64,000 nt of DNA from Streptomyces zhihengii (GTDB lineage Bacteria; Actinomycetota; Actinomycetes; Streptomycetales; Streptomycetaceae). The position numbers and the translations under genes are program-made. Location: positions 186,001 to 250,000 of the forward strand of contig NZ_JAFEJA010000001.1 in the NCBI RefSeq assembly GCF_016919245.1, written 5' to 3'. Under the pieces are notes generated by a model. That model was not told the DNA's origin and searched no databases. It saw only the letters and a list, made by a program, of their open reading frames with translations. Below are positions 50,311 to 57,952 of the stretch, piece by piece; positions within the stretch are counted from its first letter, which is position 1; every line of letters begins with the position of its first letter.

Positions 50311-50510
50311 GGGCCGCCGTCAGGCCCCGGCGGGGGCGTCGGCGGCGGGCTCGTCCGGGCGGGCCGCCGTCAGGCCCCGGCGGGGGCGTCGGCGGCGGGC
50401 TCGTCCGGGCGGGCCGCCGTCAGGCCCCGGCGGGGGCGTCGGCGGCGGGCTCGTCCGGGCGGGCCGCCGTCAGGCCCCGGCGGGGGTGTCGGCGGCGGGC
50501 TCGTCCGGGC
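50311..50510. repeat. 50-bp tandem repeat x4 covering the 3' end of the DUF3533 gene
   Basis: Four 50-bp units (50311, 50361, 50411, 50461) start GGGCCGCCGTCAGGCCCCGG. The first three are identical and the fourth, which is the coding copy, differs at one base. Each unit contains TCA, the reverse complement of the TGA stop used at 50470-50472. Units 1-3 lie downstream of the stop. 50 is not a multiple of 3. Confidence 0.95.
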
Positions 50511-51570
50511 GGCCCGTGCTGCGGCCGCCGGGGTGGCGGTGGCGCCACACCCAGAAGACGGTGGTCGAGACGGCGGCCCAGGCGGCCAGCACCAGGAACG
50601 GGAACGCGTGCTGGGCGTCGCCGAAGTACACGGCGGTGTGCTGGGCGTTCACCGAGGCGCCCGGCGGGAGCCACTGGCCGATCCGCCCGAGCGGCGAGGG
50701 CAGCAGCGGCCAGGAGACGGCTCCTCCGGACGACGGGTTGCCGAGCAGCACCATCAGGCCCCAGGTCGGGAGCATCGCCCAGCGTCCGAACAGGGTGTTG
50801 AACATGGTGAAGACCATGCCCGAGGTGAACATCGTGAACGCGAGGATGAACCAGGACTCGGCGAACGGCAGGTCCAGGGCGCCGAGCAGCCAGTCCACCA
50901 CCGCCGCGATGCTGAAGCTGCCCAGCACGGCGTAGCCGGCGATGGCGGCGATCCGCTCCGGCGGGTCGAGGTCCCGGGCGTGGACGCTGAGCTGGATCGC
51001 CCCGACGAAGCCGATGATCACGGCGGCGAGCGAGATGTAGAAGATGGCCAGTCCGCGCGGGTCGCCGGGCTGGAGGGGCTTCAGGTCGCGGACCCGCAGT
51101 CCCGCCCCGGCCTCCCGGGCCGCCGCCGGAGCGGCCCCCACCAGGACCTGGGCGACCGACTGCCCGGCGGCGCCCGCCACGTCGAGCCGGACGTCGTCGC
51201 CCCGGAAGGTGAGGATCGCGAAGACCCGCTGCTCCTCCATGTCCGCCCGGGCGGCCGCCCCGCCGCTGTAGGGCCGCAGTTCGAGCGACGCGCCGAGCGC
51301 CTTCTCCATGGCCGCCACGAAGTCGCGCGGAACACCCGCGCCGGTGTAGTCCACGGTGGCCGCCGGGATATGGCGCGGTGTCGGATTGGCCATGGTGTAG
51401 GTGTAGGAGCCCGCGAACAGTCCGGCGGCCGCCGCGAGAATGAATCCCAGGACGACGGCGGGCAGGAACGGGGAATCCCGGAAGGACGTACGACGGGAAT
51501 CCCCCCGGCTCGCCCCGCCCGGCGCCGCGTCTTCCTCGTGGTGATCGGCGAAGTGGTCGTCGGCAGACAT
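50470..51570 (-). CDS. DUF3533 / ABC-2-type (YhgE/Pip-like) membrane protein
   Basis: A 366-residue membrane protein. A 40-residue acidic cytosolic lead precedes one membrane segment (PAVVLGFILAAAAGLFAG), a large extracytoplasmic domain (about 60-170) and five further segments (AIFYISLAAVIIGFVGAIQ, AAIAGYAVLGSFSIAAVV, WFILAFTMFTSGMVF, WGLMVLLGNPSSGGAVSW, FPFLVLAAWAAVSTTVFWVW). This is the DUF3533/ABC-2 layout seen in YhgE/Pip proteins, including the NPSSGGAVSWPLLPSPLG motif. The function is unknown, possibly export or secretion-related. No ribosome site is seen; GATAAC lies nine bases before the ATG, so it may be leaderless. Its 3' end is inside a 50-bp tandem array. Confidence 0.88.
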   Translation of the reverse strand: MSADDHFADHHEEDAAPGGASRGDSRRTSFRDSPFLPAVVLGFILAAAAGLFAGSYTYTMANPTPRHIPAATVDYTGAGVPRDFVAAMEKALGASLELRPYSGGAAARADMEEQRVFAILTFRGDDVRLDVAGAAGQSVAQVLVGAAPAAAREAGAGLRVRDLKPLQPGDPRGLAIFYISLAAVIIGFVGAIQLSVHARDLDPPERIAAIAGYAVLGSFSIAAVVDWLLGALDLPFAESWFILAFTMFTSGMVFTMFNTLFGRWAMLPTWGLMVLLGNPSSGGAVSWPLLPSPLGRIGQWLPPGASVNAQHTAVYFGDAQHAFPFLVLAAWAAVSTTVFWVWRHRHPGGRSTGRPDEPAADTPAGA

Positions 51571-51716
51571 GACGGCACGTTATCCAGACATGCTCCCCCG
51601 CAGGCCGGAGCCGGTCCCGCCGCGTGGCGCGCGCCGGTCCGCGACGCTCTCCCGATTGGGTCATTCATTGCGGGGCAGACGCACGGTGACGGACCGAAAG
51701 ATGAGGGAGGACGGCA

Positions 51717-51989
51717 ATGACGCACGGAATGTCGGCCGCACGGAGCGGTACCAGTGGTCTGGCCGTGGCGAGCCTGGTCTGCGGAATCATCGGACTGCTC
51801 TTCTTCAATGTGATTCTGGGCCCGCTGGCCATTGTCTTCGGAGCGGTCGCGCTGCGTCAGAACCGGGGCGGCGGTGCCGGAATGGCGAAGGCCGGTATAG
51901 CGCTGGGAATCGTGGATCTCGTGATATTCACGGTACTGCTCGTGGCGGCTTCCTCGAGCGGCGGCTTCGGCTGGTACATGGGCGGCTGA
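51717..51989 (+). CDS. DUF4190 small membrane protein
   Basis: A 90-residue protein with two membrane segments, the DUF4190 pattern: GLAVASLVCGIIGLLFFNVILGPLAIVFGAVALRQ and AKAGIALGIVDLVIFTVLLVAA. The Gly-rich end is GGFGWYMGG. Such proteins are often attached to larger domains or stand alone; the function is unknown. GGAGG precedes ATG 51717. GC content falls slightly in the membrane segments, as expected. Confidence 0.88.
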   Translation: MTHGMSAARSGTSGLAVASLVCGIIGLLFFNVILGPLAIVFGAVALRQNRGGGAGMAKAGIALGIVDLVIFTVLLVAASSSGGFGWYMGG

Positions 51990-52073
51990 CCGAACTCACC
52001 GGAGCCGTATGTCCGGGGCGCCGGCCGCCAGTCGCGGCCGGTGCCTTCGTCGTTCCAGAGCGGGAGACAATCG

Positions 52074-52385
52074 ATGAGCACGTATGTGATCACCATTCCG
52101 GGCACTTTCCTCACGCCGCCGGCGCCGGACGTACGGGCCGCGGTGGAGCGCGAACTGCGCCCCGCCGATCCCCGGCAGACGTCCCTCGGCCGTCGCGAGG
52201 AACTGAGGATCCTGACGGTCAACGAGAACGACACGTTCACGGTGCGGCTGGAGGTCGAAGCGGCCGACAGCGAGGAGGCCGAGGACCGGGCCCGCGAGAC
52301 GGTGGCGAAGGCCCTGACGGTGGCCGGGGTGCCCGCCGACGCCGCCCCGCTCGGCCCGGCGGTGGTCACGGGCATCGACGTGTGA
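52074..52385 (+). CDS. Hypothetical protein, 103 aa
   Basis: Not recognised. A small soluble alpha/beta protein: STYVITIPGTFLTPP, an RREELRILTVNENDTFTVRLEV strand pair, a helix DSEEAEDRARETVAKALTVAG and the end GPAVVTGIDV. The pattern suggests an ACT- or ferredoxin-like fold. CGGGAGAC precedes ATG 52074. It is isolated downstream of the DUF4190 gene; the two may be co-transcribed (84-bp gap). Confidence 0.75.
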   Translation: MSTYVITIPGTFLTPPAPDVRAAVERELRPADPRQTSLGRREELRILTVNENDTFTVRLEVEAADSEEAEDRARETVAKALTVAGVPADAAPLGPAVVTGIDV

Positions 52386-52556
52386 CCCACCGCCCCGCCC
52401 CGGGCGCCTGCGGGTGACCGGGGAGCGTGGCCCGCGGTCCCCCGCGCCCGCTCCCACCTGCGTCTTCCGTCGCCGTCCCGGTGCCCGCGTGGCGGGTGCC
52501 GGGACGGCGACGGACACTGGCCGGGGGGCGACGACCGTCCGGAGAGGCGTGGGACG

Positions 52557-53360
52557 ATGGGCGACTGGGCGGACCTTCCCGGTGTCAGGACGTGGTACGA
52601 GACCGAGGGGACCGGCGATCCGCTGGTCCTGCTGCACGGGGGCTTCTGCACCAACGACACCTGGGGCCCGCTGCGCGCCGATCTCGCCGCCGCGTACCGC
52701 GTCCTCCTCCCCGAGCGGCGCGCCCACGGTCACACCCCCGACGTGCCGGGACCCCTGTCGTACACGGACATGGCGGACGACACGGTGGCCTTCCTGGAGT
52801 CCGTGGTGGGCGGGCCCGCGCATCTGGTCGGCTGGAGCGACGGGGGCGTCGTCGCGCTGCTGGTCGCCGCCGCCCGGCCCGATCTGGTCCGCAGGGCCGT
52901 GGTGATCGGCGCCAACTCCCGTCCGGGACCGGAGTGTTTCGCCGAGCCGTCGATGCTCGACACGATGACGCCGGACGGCGCGGAGCTCGCGTTCTTCCGG
53001 GAGATGTACGCGGCCGTCTCGCCGGACGGGGCGGGCCACTGGCCGGTGGTGGCGGCGAAGATGCTCGACATGTGGCGGACCGAGCCCGCCATGACCGACG
53101 GGGACCTGGCGCGTGTCACGGCGCCCGTCCTCGTGATGACCGGCGACGACGACCTGATGACGCTGGAGCACACCGTCTCGCTGTACCGCGCGATGCCTCA
53201 GGGGCAGCTGGCCGTGATCCCCGGGGCGTCCCATCTGGTGCCGCTGGAACGGCCGGACCTGGTGAGCCGGCTGATCCTGGAGCATCTCGCGCAGGAGAAG
53301 GTCGAGACGATGATGCCCGTGCGGCGGGCGGCCGGGGCGGACGGCGCTCCCGCCTTCTGA
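52557..53360 (+). CDS. Alpha/beta hydrolase
   Basis: A 267-residue alpha/beta hydrolase with the oxyanion HGGFCTND, nucleophile elbow GWSDGG (Ser), the acid in MTGDDDLMT and the His in GASHLVPLE. The cap is RRAHGHTPDVPGPLSY plus SPDGAGHWPVVAAKM. The substrate is unknown; an esterase or lactonase is likely. GGAGAGG precedes ATG 52557. The last codons are inside a 36-bp tandem repeat, and the stop appears to be a mutated CGA codon of the repeat, so the tail AAGADGAPAF may be recent. Confidence 0.9.
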   Translation: MGDWADLPGVRTWYETEGTGDPLVLLHGGFCTNDTWGPLRADLAAAYRVLLPERRAHGHTPDVPGPLSYTDMADDTVAFLESVVGGPAHLVGWSDGGVVALLVAAARPDLVRRAVVIGANSRPGPECFAEPSMLDTMTPDGAELAFFREMYAAVSPDGAGHWPVVAAKMLDMWRTEPAMTDGDLARVTAPVLVMTGDDDLMTLEHTVSLYRAMPQGQLAVIPGASHLVPLERPDLVSRLILEHLAQEKVETMMPVRRAAGADGAPAF

Positions 53361-53471
53361 ACGGAATCCGGGGCGGGCGGCGCTCCCGCCTCCCGAACGG
53401 CGGCCGGGGCAGGCAGCGCCCCCGCCCTCCGAACGGCGGCCGGGGCAGGCGGCGCCCCCGCCTTCCGAACG
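53328..53471. repeat. 36-bp tandem repeat x4 spanning the hydrolase stop codon
   Basis: Units at 53328, 53364, 53400 and 53436, each about 36 bp ending GAACG. Unit 1 is coding and holds TGA at 53358-53360, where units 2-4 have CGA. Because 36 is a multiple of 3, the frame stays open after the stop and would spell three more copies of a 12-residue peptide like RTAAGAGGAPAF. A single C-to-T change can explain the stop. Confidence 0.93.
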
Positions 53472-53481
53472 ACGGCCGGTG

Positions 53482-54102
53482 TCAGCTCTCCGGCACGGTC
53501 TGCCTGCTCCGTTCCAGACGCCCCAGCACGATCTTCGCCGGCAGCAGCGCGAGCCAGCACCACATCGCCGCGTGCGGGGCGAGGAAGGCGACCGGCACCG
53601 ACGCGCCGAACACGAGGATCGTCGCGCCGAGGTCCGCCGCGGTGTCCCGCCACTCCCCCACGTCCCGTACGCCGTGGTGGACCCTCAGCGTGGCGAACAT
53701 GGCGAGGTGCAGCAGGTCGACGAGGCAGATCGTCCCCGCGTAGGCGGCCACCGCGAGCGGCTCCTCGGCGCCGTATTCGGCGAGCATGGCGGTGGGGAAC
53801 GGGACGAGGGCGATCACGCCGAGCACGGCGAGCGCCAGGTACTGGGGGATGCCGCCGGTCGTCGCGGACATCTGCAGGAGACTGCGCTGGTCGCGCCAGA
53901 AGATGGACACGATGAGGAAGCTGAGCGCATAGGCGGCGAGTTGCGGCAGCGTCTCCCGCAGGGCGTCGTGGAACTCCGCGGACCCCAGGTCCGGCGGGAC
54001 CCGGACGTCCAGGGCGAGGAGCGTCATGGCGATCGCGAAGATGCCGTCGGACAGGGTGATCAGACGGTCGGGTCGGGCCGCCCGGGAGGTTCCGGTACTC
54101 AC
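53482..54102 (-). CDS. TMEM175-family (DUF1211) membrane protein
   Basis: A 206-residue membrane protein of the TMEM175 family. The hallmark DRLITLSDGIFAIAMTLLALDVRVP in the first segment is followed by five more predicted segments (AAYALSFLIVSIFWRDQ, YLALAVLGVIALVPFP, LAVAAYAGTICLVDLLHL, ATILVFGASVPVAF, WCWLALLPAKIVLG). TMEM175 proteins are potassium channels in animals and bacteria. GTG 54102 is chosen where the hallmark region starts after a short lead; a longer start at 54201 is Arg/Pro-rich. The function is inferred from the family only. Confidence 0.85.
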   Translation of the reverse strand: MSTGTSRAARPDRLITLSDGIFAIAMTLLALDVRVPPDLGSAEFHDALRETLPQLAAYALSFLIVSIFWRDQRSLLQMSATTGGIPQYLALAVLGVIALVPFPTAMLAEYGAEEPLAVAAYAGTICLVDLLHLAMFATLRVHHGVRDVGEWRDTAADLGATILVFGASVPVAFLAPHAAMWCWLALLPAKIVLGRLERSRQTVPES

Positions 54103-54193
54103 CCGGCCCACCCTGGGGCCCGGCCCGGCCGGTCGGTTGGGATTGCTCCGACTGCGGGCAAGCCGCCGAGGGGCGCGGTGCGCGGCGGGCGGG

Positions 54194-54283
54194 GCCGTCA
54201 CACCGCCGGTGGCACGCGGTGCGCGGGGCCGTCACACTGCCGGGGGCGCGCGGTGCGCGTCTGCCGTCACACCGCCGGTGACG
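54194..54283. repeat. 34/35-bp repeat containing the SDR stop codon (x3)
   Basis: GCCGTCACACYGCCGGKG starts at 54194, 54228 and 54263. The third is the coding copy, with TCA (stop TGA on the minus strand) at 54267-54269; twins lie at 54198 and 54232. Other segments with GCGGTGCGCG between the units complete the period. Confidence 0.85.
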
Positions 54284-55124
54284 GCAGCGGGGCGGGCGGC
54301 ACGCAGCCTGCGGTGAGGGCGCGGGCGGCGGCGAGTTCCTCACGGGACGCCTGCTCCACTATGTCGAGGTAGGCGTAGGCGTCGTCCCCGACGGGGACGC
54401 GCAGCGGGGTGGGCCCGTCGGCGGCGACGACGGCGAGCACCTGGGCGGCGAAGTCCCCCGGCCGTCCCGTGGCGTCGTCGTCCGCCATGCCGCGGACGCC
54501 GTCGAGCGTCGCGGCGGTCGAGGCGGCGTACGCGGGCAGGCGGCGGGCCGACTCCGCGAGCGCGGTGCCGTAGCGGGTGGCGAAGCCGCCCGGTTCGACG
54601 ACGGTGACGCGGATGCCCAGCGGGGCCACCTCGGCGGCCATCGCCTGACTCATGCCCTCCAGCGCGTACTTGCCCGCGACGTACGCGCTGAGCCCGGGGA
54701 ACGCCATCCGGCCCGCGAGGGAGGAGACGTTGACGATGTGCCCGTGCCCCTGCGCCCGCATCAGCGGCAGGACCAGGCGGGCCAGCCGCCAGGGGCCGAC
54801 GACCAGGGTCTCCAGCTGGTCGCGCACCTCTGCGTCGGTGACCTCCTCGGCCGCGCCGAACAGGCCGGCTCCCGCGTTGTTCACCAGCACGTCGATGCCG
54901 CCCATCCGCTCGACGGCGGTGCGCACGGCGTCCTCGCACCCGGCGGCGTCCCGCAGTTCCAGGGGGACGGGGTGGAGCAGGCCGGGCCACGCGCCGGCCG
55001 TCCGCTCCAGGTCGGCGCTCCGGCGGGCGGTGACGACCGCCACGTCACCGGACCGGGCCACCGCCGTGGCCAGCGCCTCCCCCAGCCCGGAGGAGCAGCC
55101 TGTGATCAGCCAGCGTCGCACCAT
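54267..55124 (-). CDS. Short-chain dehydrogenase/reductase
   Basis: A 285-residue classical SDR. NAD(P) site ITGCSSGLG (TGxxxGxG), VLVNNAGAG, catalytic S-Y-K with VNVSSLAGRMAFPGLSAYVAGKYALEG, and EPGGFATRYG. The C-terminal 80 residues vary and end in PLPSPAV. It oxidises or reduces an alcohol/carbonyl with NAD(P)(H); the substrate is unknown. GGGGGAAA precedes ATG 55124. The stop is in a 34/35-bp repeat. A long hairpin lies upstream of the start. Confidence 0.92.
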   Translation of the reverse strand: MVRRWLITGCSSGLGEALATAVARSGDVAVVTARRSADLERTAGAWPGLLHPVPLELRDAAGCEDAVRTAVERMGGIDVLVNNAGAGLFGAAEEVTDAEVRDQLETLVVGPWRLARLVLPLMRAQGHGHIVNVSSLAGRMAFPGLSAYVAGKYALEGMSQAMAAEVAPLGIRVTVVEPGGFATRYGTALAESARRLPAYAASTAATLDGVRGMADDDATGRPGDFAAQVLAVVAADGPTPLRVPVGDDAYAYLDIVEQASREELAAARALTAGCVPPAPLPSPAV

Positions 55125-55202
55125 CGGATTTCCCCCCACCGTCCCGTGAACCGACCGCGCGGGAACACACCGCGCCTGTACCGCCGCACCGCGAAAGCCA
55201 CC

Positions 55203-55239
55203 GCACCGCGGACCCACCCCTGCCGTGGGTCCGCGGTGC
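55203..55239. other. 15-bp perfect hairpin in the divergent intergenic region
   Basis: GCACCGCGGACCCAC and its perfect complement GTGGGTCCGCGGTGC are separated by 7 nt. The stem lies 79-115 bp upstream of the SDR start and 205-241 bp upstream of the BtrH-like gene. Position and stability suit an attenuator, a terminator of an unseen transcript, or a regulator site; the 319-bp gap shows nothing else clear. Confidence 0.8.
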
Positions 55240-55443
55240 CCGCGGACACCCCGCGCCGAAGGCCGCGGCCCGGCTGCTCATGCTCGGGCTCGGTGGCCCG
55301 CCGGGGCCATCCCCCGGCGGGGGCGCGAAGACGCACATCCGGCGCGCGGGACGGCACACTCCGTGTCCCGGGGCCGTACGCGAGGCGTATACGGTGGGGC
55401 CGGACGAGGAACCGGCCCGTCCTCCCGTGGAGGGGGTCACGGC

Positions 55444-56454
55444 ATGACCACGGTGCGGGGCGCCGACACCCGCGGACTGGCCCACTGCGAGACGACGGCG
55501 TTGAACGTGCTGCTGCGCCACGAGGGTCTGGAGCTGTCGGAGCCCATGCTCTTCGGGCTCGGTTCCGGTCTGTCGTTCGTCTACTGGGACGCCAGGAACA
55601 TGGACTTCCCCTTCCTCGGCGGGCGGGTGAAGCCGTTCGAGCTCACCCGGAACCTGGCCGCGCGGCTCGGGCTGGAGCTCGACGTCCGGGAGACCGCCTC
55701 GCCCCGCCGCGCCTGGGAGAACATGACCGCTCCGCTGGACGCCGGCCGGCCCGTCGGGCTCCAGCTGGACAGCTACCACCTGGAGTACTTCACCACCAGG
55801 GTGCGCTTCGGCGGCCATGTGGTCGCGGTGTACGGGTACGACGACCGGACGGCGTACCTGGTGGACACCGCCCAGCAGGGCGGAGCGGTGACCACCGGTC
55901 TGGCGAGCCTCGCCGAGGCGCGGGCGGCGCGGGGGCCGATGACGGCCCGGCACCGGTCGTTCACCCTCACCGTGCCCGGGGACGCGCCCGCGCCGCGCGA
56001 CCGGATCGTGCCCGCCGTCACCGCCTGCGCCGACGCCTTTCTCCACCCGCCCATCGCCAACCTCGGCCACCGGGGCATCGAGAAGGCGGGCCGACTGGTG
56101 CGCACCTGGCACCGGCGCACCGACGACCCGGGCCGGGACCTGCGCAGGGCCGCGCTGCTGATGGAGCGGGGCGGCACCGGCGGGGCGCTGTTCCGCAATC
56201 TCTACCGGGACTTCCTCGCCGAGTGCGCCGGACTGCTGGAGAGCCGCCGGCTGCGCACCGGCCTCGCCCTGTACACGGAGGCCGCGGAGCTGTGGACCCG
56301 GACGGCGGAGCTGATCGACGAGGCCGGCGCGACCGGTGACGAGCGGTGCCTGGAGCGGGCGGGCGCCCTCCTCGCCGACCTCGCGCGGGTGGAGCGCGAG
56401 GCGATGGAGGCACTGAGCCGCCTGGACGAGGATCTCCCCGCGGGGGCGGGCTAG
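55444..56454 (+). CDS. BtrH_N / DUF4872 acyltransferase-fold protein
   Basis: A 336-residue protein matching the BtrH N-terminal (cysteine-protease-like) domain followed by a DUF4872-like C-terminal region. The likely triad is C15 (AHCETTALNVLLRHEG), H125 (GGHVVAVYGYDD) and D141 (LVDTAQQGG). BtrH moves an acyl group in butirosin biosynthesis, so this could be a stand-alone acyltransferase or amidase. The second half (about 185-330) is helical with many Arg and Glu. GGAGGGGG precedes ATG 55444. No aminoglycoside or NRPS genes lie near, so the acyl donor is unknown. Confidence 0.82.
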   Translation: MTTVRGADTRGLAHCETTALNVLLRHEGLELSEPMLFGLGSGLSFVYWDARNMDFPFLGGRVKPFELTRNLAARLGLELDVRETASPRRAWENMTAPLDAGRPVGLQLDSYHLEYFTTRVRFGGHVVAVYGYDDRTAYLVDTAQQGGAVTTGLASLAEARAARGPMTARHRSFTLTVPGDAPAPRDRIVPAVTACADAFLHPPIANLGHRGIEKAGRLVRTWHRRTDDPGRDLRRAALLMERGGTGGALFRNLYRDFLAECAGLLESRRLRTGLALYTEAAELWTRTAELIDEAGATGDERCLERAGALLADLARVEREAMEALSRLDEDLPAGAG

Positions 56455-56470
56455 GACGGACCGCCCCGGC

Positions 56471-57706
56471 TCAGGACGGGTTGTCGCCGTGGGTCAGGGT
56501 CTCCCAGGCGACGAAGAGGTTGTCGGTGCCCAGGGGCCGCCGGGCGAGGGTGTAGTTCTCGGTGTTGGTCATGGGGTGTCCGAGGCGGTTGTGCAGCGCG
56601 TTCCAGCCGACCTCGCTGACCGGGCCCAGTCCCCGCTTCACGGTGCCGCCGCACAGCCAGGAGGGCGGTGTCGTGAGTTCGTAGGTGGCGTGGAGGCCGA
56701 GGGCGTGCCGGATGCGTTCGCCGAACTCCGGGTAGAGGTCCTGGCCCTGGATGCGGGAGGTCTCGGCGACCTGGGCCATGGCGGCGATGCCGTAGCCGGT
56801 GTGGGTGAAGTCCCGGCAGGTCTCCTGGCTGAGGCCGTTCACGAAGGTGGTCTGGCCGTGCCAGTAGGCGATGATCTCGTCGCGGGTGTCGCGGCCGTCG
56901 CCGGGCTTCGTGCGGGGCAGGGACCCGTCGGAGGTCAGGTAGACGAAGGCGGGGACGCGGTTGCGGAAGAGGGAGACCCCGCGGTCGTAGACGGCCTTGT
57001 CGTCCAGGAAGACGCCCATGCCGACGAGGGCCTGGGTCATGCTCAGCTCCCAGTTGCCGTTGGAGTTGGAGCCGTTCTGGATCTCCGGGTAGTAGACGGT
57101 GCGCAGCATGGTGGCGAAGCGCCCGGATTCGGGCCAGTTCCCGTAGGCGTGCTTGATGATCTCGGCGGCCTTGGGCCAGGTGGAGGCCGCCCAGGCGGTC
57201 TGGAGCGGTGCGTTGCTGTTGGTGTGGTCCCGGACGGTGGCCGACCAGGCGTCCATGATCTGGATCGCCTTGGCGGCATGGGCGTTGTCGCGGGTGACGT
57301 ACCAGGCCAGGGCGTGGGTCCAGGCGGCGATCGCGTCCTCGCGCTCGTCGGTGCAGCCGTTGTTCGGGTTGGAGTAGGAGCCGCATTCGACGACGGCGCG
57401 GGGGTGGGGGGTGTACCCGAGGGAGGCGTAGCGCGAGCGCATCATCTGGTTCCAGGCGGCGGCCTGGGGCGCGGTGCCCGCGTTGACCCGGGCCCGCACG
57501 GTGTCGAGTTGGGCGCGGCTGACGCCCACCCCGGGGTGGGTGAACACGGCGGGCGCCGCCTGCGCCGCGGGGACGGCGGCGGACGGGGCGGTGGGGGCGG
57601 TGGGGGCGGGGGCGTTCTGGCCGGCCGAGACGGGTGAGGCGAGGACACCCGCTGTCAGGACGCCGGCCGCCGCGAGAAGGACGGGCTTCAGGACTCTGCT
57701 GCGCAT
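56471..57706 (-). CDS. Secreted alginate lyase family protein
   Basis: A 411-residue exported protein with a Sec signal (VLKPVLLAAAGVLTAGVLASPVSA, cleavage about 28) and the alginate lyase (PF05426) alpha-toroid. Family blocks NSNAPLQTAWAASTWPKAAE, SNSNGNWELSMTQALVGMGVFLDD and YPEIQ are present; the Asn/His of NSN and the Tyr near GYTPH may form the active site. Such enzymes cleave uronic-acid polysaccharides by beta-elimination outside the cell. ATG 57706 was chosen at the start of the signal. A GTTCAC-N4-GTGAAC operator lies 50-65 bp upstream. Confidence 0.88.
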   Translation of the reverse strand: MRSRVLKPVLLAAAGVLTAGVLASPVSAGQNAPAPTAPTAPSAAVPAAQAAPAVFTHPGVGVSRAQLDTVRARVNAGTAPQAAAWNQMMRSRYASLGYTPHPRAVVECGSYSNPNNGCTDEREDAIAAWTHALAWYVTRDNAHAAKAIQIMDAWSATVRDHTNSNAPLQTAWAASTWPKAAEIIKHAYGNWPESGRFATMLRTVYYPEIQNGSNSNGNWELSMTQALVGMGVFLDDKAVYDRGVSLFRNRVPAFVYLTSDGSLPRTKPGDGRDTRDEIIAYWHGQTTFVNGLSQETCRDFTHTGYGIAAMAQVAETSRIQGQDLYPEFGERIRHALGLHATYELTTPPSWLCGGTVKRGLGPVSEVGWNALHNRLGHPMTNTENYTLARRPLGTDNLFVAWETLTHGDNPS

Positions 57707-57755
57707 GGGGGGATGTGCCTTTCTGCCGAAGGCTACCGAAGGCGCCACGAAGGGC

Positions 57756-57771
57756 GTTCACGTAGGTGAAC
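57756..57771 (-). promoter_or_regulatory. GTTCAC-N4-GTGAAC operator upstream of the alginate lyase
   Basis: GTTCAC-GTAG-GTGAAC, perfect 6-bp arms, 50-65 bp upstream of ATG 57706. The same core, GTTCAC-ATGA-GTGAAC, is the centre of the hairpin at 57862-57909. Confidence 0.65.
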
Positions 57772-57861
57772 AACGCTCGCTGACATGAATACGCGAGGTT
57801 TCCAGGAAGGTAGCCATGCGCCATGAGCGCGTCAAGGTCTGGACCAGGCCACGAACGAGCA

Positions 57862-57909
57862 CCGCCCCCGTGCTGACGTTCACATGAGTGAACGTCAGCA
57901 CGGGGGCGG
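57862..57909. terminator. 22-bp perfect hairpin (terminator, possibly with an embedded operator)
   Basis: A perfect 22-bp inverted repeat with a 4-nt ATGA loop: left arm 57862-57883, right arm 57888-57909. It lies 43-91 bp after the GH43 stop (minus strand, 57953), a typical terminator location. Its centre GTTCAC-ATGA-GTGAAC matches the operator at 57756, so the site may also bind a regulator. Confidence 0.85.
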
Positions 57910-57952
57910 CAGCGGGCGGGAGGTCAGGGGCCCGCCCGGAGAACGCGTGGGG

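Noticed and set aside
50311..50510. Possible CRISPR array
   Set aside because: Units are contiguous with no spacers, and one unit is coding. It is a plain tandem repeat.
55444..56454. Part of an aminoglycoside biosynthetic cluster, because of the BtrH-like domain
   Set aside because: Neighbours are an SDR and secreted glycan enzymes; no carrier protein, aminotransferase or sugar-cyclase genes are seen.
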